Assembly (NCBI GenBank): GCA_002298995.1
Contig: DBMO01000037.1
Span: forward strand, 1-64,000
Direction: 5' to 3'
DNA length: 64,000 nt
Source: Desulfarculales bacterium UBA696
Lineage (GTDB): Bacteria > Desulfobacterota > Syntrophobacteria > Syntrophobacterales > Syntrophobacteraceae
The notes below the pieces were generated by a model. It did no database searches. It had not been told where the DNA came from and was given only the letters and a program-made list of their open reading frames with translations. Every line of letters starts with the position of its first letter. Within the stretch, counting starts at the first letter, position 1. Position numbers and translations under genes: made by a program. Positions 53,783 to 61,720 of this stretch are shown in pieces.

Positions 53783-56700
53783 ACCCGGCAAATGCATCCT
53801 TGCGCTACCCGATAATAGCTTTGATCCTTGCCGCAATGGCTGTCGCGGTCGGGCTTTATGCCTTCCGGTACATGCCGCGAACCGAAGACCCGACCGTAAC
53901 GATTCGCACCGGTTTGGTGCTCGCACTCTATCCTGGCGCCACTTCCGAGCAGGTCGAAAAGCAGGTAACAAAACCGCTGGAAAAACACATTTTCAAGTTC
54001 CCGGAAATCCGCAAGGACAAAACATTTTCCACCAGCCGCCCCGGCCTGGTCATCATCAACGTGGAACTTGAGGATAACGTTAAAAATTCGGATGTCATCT
54101 GGGCCAAAATTCGCCACGAGATGAACGAAACCCGCTTAACCGAGCTTCCCGACGGAGTCAGAGGCCCCATAGTCAATTCCGACTTCGGCGACACCGTTGC
54201 GATGCTCCTCGCGGTCCACGGCCAACGGTATGGCTATCGAGAGTTGCGTGACTACGTCGATACAATTCAGGATGAGCTGCGCACTATTCGTGAAGTCGGA
54301 AAGATGGCGATGTATGGCGAGCAGGGCGAGCAAATCTGGATTACGAGCGACCTGCAGCGCATGTCGCAGTATTTTGCCGACCCGCTTAACGTAATCCAGG
54401 CCCTGAAACAGCGCAATATTATCGAGAATTCCGGCCATTTCGAGGCGGACCACACGAAGATTCCCCTGCGCACCACCGGTTTGTTCAATACGGAAGAAGA
54501 GATCAGGAATGTTCTCGTGGACGTTTCCCGAACCGGGCAGCCCGTCTACATTCGCGATTTTGCCGAGGTGGAGCGGCGCTACCAGGACCCGACATTCGTT
54601 GTGCGCTACGACGGCGAGCCAAGTCTGCTGCTCTCGGTTGAAATGCAGAAGGGAAAAAATATTGTCGAGTTAGGCGACCGAATCGCAGAGGTTTTTACGC
54701 GCCTCAACTCACTGCTGCCGCCGGATGCCCGGATCGACCTTATCGCCAATCAGCCAGAGGTGGTCAAAGAGCGAATAACCAATCTGAGTCATGAATTTTT
54801 GCTTGCCATAGCATCGGTTGTGCTCGTCACCATATTATTGCTGCCAATCAGGGTGGCGGTGATCGCGGCGTTCGCAATTCCAATAACCCTTTGCACAACA
54901 CTGGGGGTTATGAACGCCATCGGGGTCACCCTGCACCAGGTCTCAATCGCCGCGCTGATTGTGGTCCTCGGGATCGTTGTTGACGATGCGATTGTCATCG
55001 CCGACAACTACGTTGACCTTCTCGACCGCAAGGTCCCCAGGGCCGAGGCCGCCTCCCGTTGTGTCGCAGAAGTAATCGTTCCGGTCCTTGCGGCAACTGC
55101 GACTATTATCTTTTCTTTCCTGCCGCTCCTGATTCTCACGGGAACCGCCGGCGAATTTATCTGCGCACTGCCAATAACAGTTGCTGTAGCCCTTGCCGTG
55201 TCATTCGTCGTGGCAGTTTTTATAACACCGCTTTTCTGCAGGTTCTTCATCAAGAAGGGGCTCCATGACCACAGTGGCGAAAAAGCCAAAAGCGGAAAGA
55301 AAAAATTCAGCATCCTGGACCTTATCCAGACCGCTTACAGGGTGATGATCGTCTTTTTCATGCGCCATAAAGTCCCGGCCATTGTTATGGGAGTAGGGGC
55401 AGTGGCTGTCGGGGCTTTCCTTTTCCGTTTCGTACCGCAGCAGTTTTTTCCGACGGCCGAACGCAACCAGTTCGTGATCGACGTATGGATGGCCCAGGGA
55501 AGCCGCATCGAGGCGACGGAGGCAGTGATGCGCCGGATGGAAGACTACATGAAAGGGAGAAAGGAAATTGAGCATTTTGCAGCATTCATCGGCCAAAGCG
55601 CACCCAGGTTTTACTACAATGTCAATCCCCAGCAGCCGGATGGCGCATACGGGCAATTCATCGTAAACACCCATTCAGCCAAGCAAACCCCGGCATTGGT
55701 GGAAGATCTGCGGAAATCTTTCGCATCGGTGGTCCCGGAAGCCCTGGTGATAGTCAAGGAATTGCAGCAGGGTAAGTCATTGGAAGCCCCGGTCGAAGTG
55801 CGAATCGTAGGTGAGGATATCCAGGAATTAAAGCGCATCGGCTCCCAGGTTGAGGCACTGCTCGTCCAGGTGCCCTTTTCGGTATTCGTCCACCGCGACT
55901 ATTTCAACGAATCGTGCATGGTTGACGTAAAGGTCAACGAGGAACTGGCAAATAGGCTCGGAATAACCAATTCCACGATTTCGCAGATTGTGGCCGGAGC
56001 ATTTGACGGCGCTCCCGTGAGCACGTTCTGGGAAGGCGACAGGTCGGTCACCATTATGCTCCGTCTCAAACAGGCGGCCCGGTCATCGTTTGGGAGCGTT
56101 AGCGATGCTTACGTCAGCTCACAGATGACCAAGGCCAGGGTCCCTCTTCGTGCCATATCCACTCTCGAACCTGATTGGCAGACCAGCAGGATAGTTCGCC
56201 GAAACGGAGTAAGGACCCTGACTGTCCGAAGCTTCGTGCAGGAGGGCCATTATGCATCGGAACTTCTCAAACTGGTCCAGCCCGCAGTCGAGGCGCTGCC
56301 GCTCCCGCCAGGGTACAGGATCGAATACGGTGGCGATAAGCTAAATACCGAGGAGACAATGCCCGAAATGATGACTGCACTGGGCATAAGCCTTTTAGCT
56401 ATTTTCCTCACTCTTCTTCTACAGTTCAAAAAAGTATCGGAGGCACTGATCGTCATGTCATCGATTCCCCTTGCCCTGCCCGGCGCTGTCCTGGGACTGA
56501 TAGTCACCCACAATCCGTTCGGGTTTACCGCTTTCATGGGACTGATCAGCCTTAGCGGGATAGTGGTGCGAAACGCAATAATTCTCGTCGATTACATCAA
56601 TGAGAAAATACGGGAGGGTCATCCGCTCGAACAGGCCGCAACCGAGGCAGGCGAGCGTCGCCTTCGGCCGATTTTTCTTACAACAATGGCTGCAGCCGCT

Positions 56701-58170
56701 GGAGTACTTCCAATGATCCTCTCGAGGTCAAGTCTGTGGAGTCCCCTGGCGAGCGTTATCGCAGTGGGACTTGTCTGGTCCATGTTCATCACCCTGCTTG
56801 TGGTCCCTGTGCTGTTCGTCGTGGTCAAATCGCGCATGAGCGGGCCCTCTCCCAAAGCCGTGGCGACAGCGCTCATTTTGGGCATGATTCTTCTGGTGAC
56901 CCCGGCATTTGCCGAAACCAAGCATCTTACTCTGAACGAAGCAGTCGATCTCGCCCTGCAGGGCAACTCCGCGCTCAAGATTTCCCGTTTCAAAGTGGAT
57001 GAGAAAGGCAAGAAAGTAGCTTCGGTATCAGCCGACCTTTACCCACATCTATCCAACTATACCTTGTTCACGGGCACCTCCGAGTCGAACCTGACAACCA
57101 TCCCGTTGCCCAGCCTCGGTTCGGTGCCTATTGCCGAAAATACCGGCAAAGGGGTTGGTTCTGATACTTTTTTCCTCAACAGCACCGTTCTCAGCCAGCC
57201 AGTGACGCAAATCCTTAAAATCCGTGAGGGTACGGGAGTTGCGCGATCCGATCAAAAAGTAGCGGCGGCGGAAACGAAGAAGGCCGAAAATGATGTCGTT
57301 TATGCAGTGCACCAGCTCTACTATGGGCTGCTCGCGGCCACTAAAAGAAAAGATGCGGCCGAGGCCGGGCTGAGATCTGCCGAGGAAAGCCTGCGCGAGG
57401 CTGAAAAAGCGGTTGCGGCCAGGAATGTTCTCGAAGTTGCAATCACCGAGAGCCGCACGGCAATCTTGCAAAATAAGCAATCACTTATAGCGGCAAATAT
57501 CCAAATTTCAGACCTCAATTCAGAACTGAACAACCTTTTGGGGCTGCCCCTCGATACTCAGTTGGAGCTATCCGATCCCGGTCCTTCCGAGGGGTCTGTT
57601 GAAAGCCGTGATCACTACCTGAACACGGCGCTTTCCGGAAACCCGGAGATTTCTTCCGCGAAGGCATCGGTTTCAAAAGCCAAGCACGGAGTGGATGCGG
57701 CCCGCTATGAATACATCCCCGATGTAACTCTTTTCGCCGCCAATACATACCAGGATGGCGCATCGTTTGCGAAAAACAATGTCGGGACATTCGGGGTCAT
57801 GATGAAATGGGATATCTGGGACTGGGGCAAACGCGGCGCCGTTGTGGGTGAACGCAGGGCCCAACTGTCGCAGGCAAATGAGAACCTGCGCAGAGTAAAT
57901 GACGAGGTAACGGTCGAACTGGAAAAGGCCTACAGGAAGCTTGACAATACAAGGAGCATGCTGGATGTCGCCCGGGAAGCTCTGGCGCTTCAGCGGGAAA
58001 GATTGCGCCTGATGACCGACCAGATTAAGACCTCGACCGCCGGTTACGCTAAATATAACGAGGCAGTCGCGGCCGTCAAAAAGGCCGAATCGGACGAACT
58101 CCAGGCGCGCCTGAGCTGCGATCTTGCCGTAGCGGACCTCAATCGGATTGCGGGGACATACGGGCGTTGA
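53779..58170 (+). CDS. RND transporter fused to a TolC-type outer membrane factor
   Basis: A 1463-aa single open frame. Residues 1-1020 are a complete RND (AcrB/HAE1-like) pump with the periplasmic loops, twelve membrane segments and the proton relay aspartates D402/D403 in IVVDDAIVIAD. Residues 1020-1045 are a hydrophobic leader ending TPAFA, and 1046-1463 are a TolC/OMF domain (HLTLNEAVDLALQGNSALK, long coiled coils, ISSAKASVSKAKHGVDAAR). The RND C terminus is cytoplasmic, so the leader likely works as an internal signal sequence cleaved after A1045 to free the OMF. Similar RND-OMF fusions are known in Bacteroidetes; it is uncommon in this setting. Internal translation from ATG 56836 is an alternative. 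The preceding adaptor completes the tripartite pump. Confidence 0.88.
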   Translation: MNPANASLRYPIIALILAAMAVAVGLYAFRYMPRTEDPTVTIRTGLVLALYPGATSEQVEKQVTKPLEKHIFKFPEIRKDKTFSTSRPGLVIINVELEDNVKNSDVIWAKIRHEMNETRLTELPDGVRGPIVNSDFGDTVAMLLAVHGQRYGYRELRDYVDTIQDELRTIREVGKMAMYGEQGEQIWITSDLQRMSQYFADPLNVIQALKQRNIIENSGHFEADHTKIPLRTTGLFNTEEEIRNVLVDVSRTGQPVYIRDFAEVERRYQDPTFVVRYDGEPSLLLSVEMQKGKNIVELGDRIAEVFTRLNSLLPPDARIDLIANQPEVVKERITNLSHEFLLAIASVVLVTILLLPIRVAVIAAFAIPITLCTTLGVMNAIGVTLHQVSIAALIVVLGIVVDDAIVIADNYVDLLDRKVPRAEAASRCVAEVIVPVLAATATIIFSFLPLLILTGTAGEFICALPITVAVALAVSFVVAVFITPLFCRFFIKKGLHDHSGEKAKSGKKKFSILDLIQTAYRVMIVFFMRHKVPAIVMGVGAVAVGAFLFRFVPQQFFPTAERNQFVIDVWMAQGSRIEATEAVMRRMEDYMKGRKEIEHFAAFIGQSAPRFYYNVNPQQPDGAYGQFIVNTHSAKQTPALVEDLRKSFASVVPEALVIVKELQQGKSLEAPVEVRIVGEDIQELKRIGSQVEALLVQVPFSVFVHRDYFNESCMVDVKVNEELANRLGITNSTISQIVAGAFDGAPVSTFWEGDRSVTIMLRLKQAARSSFGSVSDAYVSSQMTKARVPLRAISTLEPDWQTSRIVRRNGVRTLTVRSFVQEGHYASELLKLVQPAVEALPLPPGYRIEYGGDKLNTEETMPEMMTALGISLLAIFLTLLLQFKKVSEALIVMSSIPLALPGAVLGLIVTHNPFGFTAFMGLISLSGIVVRNAIILVDYINEKIREGHPLEQAATEAGERRLRPIFLTTMAAAAGVLPMILSRSSLWSPLASVIAVGLVWSMFITLLVVPVLFVVVKSRMSGPSPKAVATALILGMILLVTPAFAETKHLTLNEAVDLALQGNSALKISRFKVDEKGKKVASVSADLYPHLSNYTLFTGTSESNLTTIPLPSLGSVPIAENTGKGVGSDTFFLNSTVLSQPVTQILKIREGTGVARSDQKVAAAETKKAENDVVYAVHQLYYGLLAATKRKDAAEAGLRSAEESLREAEKAVAARNVLEVAITESRTAILQNKQSLIAANIQISDLNSELNNLLGLPLDTQLELSDPGPSEGSVESRDHYLNTALSGNPEISSAKASVSKAKHGVDAARYEYIPDVTLFAANTYQDGASFAKNNVGTFGVMMKWDIWDWGKRGAVVGERRAQLSQANENLRRVNDEVTVELEKAYRKLDNTRSMLDVAREALALQRERLRLMTDQIKTSTAGYAKYNEAVAAVKKAESDELQARLSCDLAVADLNRIAGTYGR

Positions 58171-58187
58171 AAAGGAGAAGATTACTC

Positions 58188-58946
58188 GTGAACCCGACTG
58201 AAATCGCCCTGATCGTATTTGCCTGTGTGTTCGCCTCAGCCCTGCTCGGAATGTTTCTACGCGCTGTTCTGCCCGAACATCACCTTAACGAGGATTCCAG
58301 GACTGTCATAAAGCACGGGCTGGAATTAATTGCGACAATTGTTGCCCTCGTCCTGGGGCTTCTGATTGCCACTGCCAAGAATTCGCATGAAACGCAAGAT
58401 GCAGCTATCAAGCACAGCGCCACAAAAATAATGCTGCTGGATCATGTGCTGGTGCAATACGGGCCGGAAACAAAAGGGATACGTGATCTGATTCGGCGCG
58501 TACTTGCCGAAAGGATAGATGAGGTCTGGCCGGAAGAGTGCTCCCAACCTGTAAAGTTGAATCGGTCTGAGATTTCCCCGGCACCTGAGAGAATCGACGG
58601 CGGAATTTGGGAACTCACCCCGCGGAACGATGCACAGCGAGGGCTCCAGTTGCGCGCGCTACAGCTCGACAGTGACCTCATGGAGGCGCAATGGGTTGTT
58701 GGCAGCATGGGCAGTTCGGTCCCGGTGCCGTTCCTCTTGATCTTAGTGTTCTGGCTCACTTTCATTTTCGGATGCTTTGGCATCTTCGCCCCACGTAATG
58801 CGACCATTATAGCGGTCCTGTTCGTCTGTGCCCTGTCAATTGCCGGCTCGATCTTCCTAATTTTGGAGATGGACCAGCCGTTCAGCGGGGTGATGAAGAT
58901 TTCCAGCTCTCCCTTGCGCTATGCGATCTCGCACCTGAGTCAGTAG
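58188..58946 (+). CDS. DUF4239 (bestrophin-like) membrane protein
   Basis: A 252-aa protein with four hydrophobic segments: two N-terminal helices (ALIVFACVFASALLGMFL; TIVALVLGLLIATAK) and two near the C terminus, with a soluble middle. GTG 58188 is chosen because AAAGGAG lies 10 nt upstream; the frame at 58167 (TTG) begins before the ribosome site. DUF4239 proteins resemble bestrophin-type channels. It ends the sigma-54 operon, 18 bp after the pump. Confidence 0.75.
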   Translation: MNPTEIALIVFACVFASALLGMFLRAVLPEHHLNEDSRTVIKHGLELIATIVALVLGLLIATAKNSHETQDAAIKHSATKIMLLDHVLVQYGPETKGIRDLIRRVLAERIDEVWPEECSQPVKLNRSEISPAPERIDGGIWELTPRNDAQRGLQLRALQLDSDLMEAQWVVGSMGSSVPVPFLLILVFWLTFIFGCFGIFAPRNATIIAVLFVCALSIAGSIFLILEMDQPFSGVMKISSSPLRYAISHLSQ

Positions 58947-59299
58947 GCTCTCGAAGCCACCAGGAAAGATGACCCGTTGTCCAGCCTATACCCAACGATG
59001 GTTAGCTAAAGGTGCAAACTGCAACTATGGAAAACTCGGCAGGTGGCTTTATCAGGAGTTAGGGGGCGACTTACCCGAATCTGTGGACTCAAATGATTGC
59101 TGATGGGCCTTTTAAAAGAAGTGAAGGTTGGGTCTGGATTATGCGCGAAGAGGTTGCCCACGCCCTTAGGCAACTGGACATGGTCTTCATTGTCTAACTC
59201 ACAGCGTCATGAATGTCCGCCTCACCAGCGAGTCCAGGGTTGCGGGCAGACGAAGCGGTGCAAGGATAGTAAACCTTCGAAAATCAATTTAGGAGTACC
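58947..59299. other. Intergenic region, no secure gene
   Basis: 353 bp between the export operon and the phosphofructokinase gene. One short frame (59093-59197, 34 codons, rich in Trp and Arg) has no ribosome site and is not accepted as a gene. No terminator or riboswitch was recognised. Confidence 0.4.
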
Positions 59300-60586
59300 A
59301 TGCAGAATACCAAACTGGACTTCACGATCTCCCGACTGGGCGAGTGCCGATTTCTCTCACCCATGTCAACCATGCATTTTGCAGATGAAGAGGAACGTGT
59401 CCTCTATGACAATGACCCTCGGGTTGTCGCTCGTTACCTCCGGGCCGGCGGAACTCCGCCTTCCCTGGAGAAAGCCGGTCCCAGGAAGATGATCTTTTTC
59501 GACCCATCCGACCTGAGGTGCGGGATTGTGACATGCGGGGGACTTTGTCCTGGTTTGAACGACGTGATTCGGGCCATTGTGATGAGCCTCTTCTATAATT
59601 ACCGCGTGCGGAGCGTCTATGGTTTCCCTTACGGGTATGAAGGACTTAGCCCCCGGCACAATCATCATCCCGTGAAACTGTCGGTAGAAATGGTGGCGAA
59701 GATTCATGAACAGGGAGGTACAATTCTGGGTTCTTCCCGGGGACAGCAGGATGTCTCCGAAATGGTAGACACGCTGGTACGCATGAAGATAGGCATCCTC
59801 TTCATAATAGGAGGGGACGGCACCCTGCGCGGAGGGGATGCTATCGCCCGGGAAGTTCAAAGGCGGGGGCTTGAGATCTCCGTAATTGGGGTGCCGAAAA
59901 CGATCGACAACGACATATCCTTTGTCGAAAGGTCATTTGGATTCGAAACGGCCGTTTCAGAGGCAGGGAAATCGATCCTTGTGGCCCATGCCGAGGCGAC
60001 GGGGGCAAGAAACGGGGTCGGCCTGGTGAAGCTCATGGGGAGAGAGTCCGGCTTTATTGCTGCCTTTTCGGCCTTGGCCTACAACGACGTTAATTATTGC
60101 CTTGTTCCGGAGGTCGCATTCACTTTGGAGCGTTTTCTGAAAAGACTCGAAGAACGGCTCGATAAAAAGGGACATGCCGTCGTGGTCGTGGGCGAAGGCG
60201 CGGGCCAGGATCTCATGGAGAAGACCCTGGAACGCGATCCCTCAGGGAATATCCGTCTTGGAGATATCGGGAGTTTCCTGCGGGATCGCATTACCGCGCA
60301 CTTCAAGAATTCGGGAAAAGAGATCAATCTCAAATACATCGATCCCAGCTATACCATAAGAAGCGTACCGGCCAATGCCCATGATTCGGCGTACTGTCTG
60401 CTCCTTGGCCAGAATGCCGTTCACGCCGGAATGGCGGGTCGGACCAACATGGTTGTGGTTGACTGGGGCATCGGATTCACGCATGTGCCGATCCCCATGG
60501 CAGTCTCCAGGCGAAAGAGAATCGATCCGGACGGGTGGCTGTGGGATGCGGTCCTGGCCTCGACCGGCCAGCCAAGGGAAATATGA
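59300..60586 (+). CDS. 6-phosphofructokinase (ATP-dependent, group X type)
   Basis: A 428-aa phosphofructokinase. The nucleotide region TCGGLCPGLNDVIR, the IIGGDGTLRGGD motif and the PKTIDNDISF motif are visible. GGDGT combined with PKTIDND is the arrangement of ATP-using group X enzymes such as the trypanosomal type, whereas PPi-dependent enzymes usually have GGDD. It is larger than the 320-aa bacterial PFK. TAGGAG precedes ATG 59300. It begins a sugar phosphate cluster with aldolase and glycogen phosphorylase. Confidence 0.88.
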   Translation: MQNTKLDFTISRLGECRFLSPMSTMHFADEEERVLYDNDPRVVARYLRAGGTPPSLEKAGPRKMIFFDPSDLRCGIVTCGGLCPGLNDVIRAIVMSLFYNYRVRSVYGFPYGYEGLSPRHNHHPVKLSVEMVAKIHEQGGTILGSSRGQQDVSEMVDTLVRMKIGILFIIGGDGTLRGGDAIAREVQRRGLEISVIGVPKTIDNDISFVERSFGFETAVSEAGKSILVAHAEATGARNGVGLVKLMGRESGFIAAFSALAYNDVNYCLVPEVAFTLERFLKRLEERLDKKGHAVVVVGEGAGQDLMEKTLERDPSGNIRLGDIGSFLRDRITAHFKNSGKEINLKYIDPSYTIRSVPANAHDSAYCLLLGQNAVHAGMAGRTNMVVVDWGIGFTHVPIPMAVSRRKRIDPDGWLWDAVLASTGQPREI

Positions 60587-60608
60587 GAGTTTATTCGAGG
60601 AGAAAAAA

Positions 60609-61673
60609 ATGCCAGTTGCCGACTATCCCACTTACTGCCGGATGATTGACAGAGCCAGGGAGAAACACTTTGCCTACCCGGCAATAAACGTCAGTTCGCT
60701 CACTTCCGCCAACGCCGTCCTGAAGGGGCTGGCCGAGAGCCGAAGCGATGGAATCATCCAGGTTTCAACGGGCGGGGCTTCTTTCGCATCCGGATTATCA
60801 GTCAAGGACATGGTGCTGGGAGCGATATCGATCGCTGAGCACGTCCACAGGGTAGCAGACCGCTACGACATATATGTCGCCCTGCATACGGATCATTGCC
60901 AGGCGCAGTTGTTGGATAAATTCCTCATTCCTCTTGTTGCTGAAACCGAGCGGAGGCGAAAGGCCGGGGTTCCCAATCTTTTCAACAGCCACATGTTTGA
61001 CGGGAGCGCCCTGCCCCTCAAGGAGAACCTCGATATCGCGGTACCGCTTCTCGAGCGATGCCTCCGGAACGAACTGATTCTGGAGGTCGAAGCAGGGGTG
61101 GTCGGTGGCGAGGAGGATGGAATCAAGGCGGAAGGCGCACCCGCCGAGAAGCTTTACTCCACCCCGGAAGACATGCTGGAAGTCGTTCGCCGGCTTGGCG
61201 CCCCCGAGGGGGCGAGGTTTCTTCTTGCCGCCACCTTCGGCAATGTGCACGGCGTTTACAAACCCGGGCACGTCAGGCTTAAACCGTCCATTCTCAAGGC
61301 TGGTCAGGATGCAGTGGAGAAGAAGTACGGGAAAGGCCGCCGGCTCGATCTCGTATTTCACGGGGGTTCCGGTTCGCTCCTCGAAGAGATACGTGAGGCT
61401 GTCGATTATGGGGTCGTCAAAATGAATATCGATACCGACACCCAGTACGCTTTCACCCGGGCCATAGCCGACCATATCCTCAAGAACTACGACGGGGTGC
61501 TGAAGATAGACGGTGAGGTGGGAAGCAAAAAGGCATATGATCCCCGGACTTATCTCTCCCTGGCCGAGGTGAGCATGGCAGAGCGGGTCAAATTGGCAGT
61601 CGCGGCCCTTCGGGGGACCGGGACCACCATTTGTGACGAAAACAGGACCGGGCCGGTCCAGTCAGGCCATTGA
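60609..61673 (+). CDS. Class II fructose-bisphosphate aldolase, second unrelated form
   Basis: A 354-aa zinc aldolase. ALHTDHCQAQLLDK holds the catalytic Asp and a zinc ligand; EVEAGVVGGEEDG (catalytic Glu-type segment), GNVHGVYKPGHV and FHGGSGSL give further zinc and phosphate sites, and MNIDTDTQYAF the C-terminal phosphate loop. It is of the FbaA length, unlike the 427-aa protein at 20903. The start is ATG 60609 (MPVADYP) after GAGGAG; the frame further upstream is inside the PFK gene. Confidence 0.92.
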   Translation: MPVADYPTYCRMIDRAREKHFAYPAINVSSLTSANAVLKGLAESRSDGIIQVSTGGASFASGLSVKDMVLGAISIAEHVHRVADRYDIYVALHTDHCQAQLLDKFLIPLVAETERRRKAGVPNLFNSHMFDGSALPLKENLDIAVPLLERCLRNELILEVEAGVVGGEEDGIKAEGAPAEKLYSTPEDMLEVVRRLGAPEGARFLLAATFGNVHGVYKPGHVRLKPSILKAGQDAVEKKYGKGRRLDLVFHGGSGSLLEEIREAVDYGVVKMNIDTDTQYAFTRAIADHILKNYDGVLKIDGEVGSKKAYDPRTYLSLAEVSMAERVKLAVAALRGTGTTICDENRTGPVQSGH

Positions 61674-61720
61674 AAACCAGGTTTGGGCGATTCGTCCCTG
61701 CTAATTCGTGGGGTGAGTAA

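Noticed and set aside
59093..59197. 34-codon frame upstream of the PFK gene
   Set aside because: No ribosome site and no family; too short to accept, though its composition looks protein-like.
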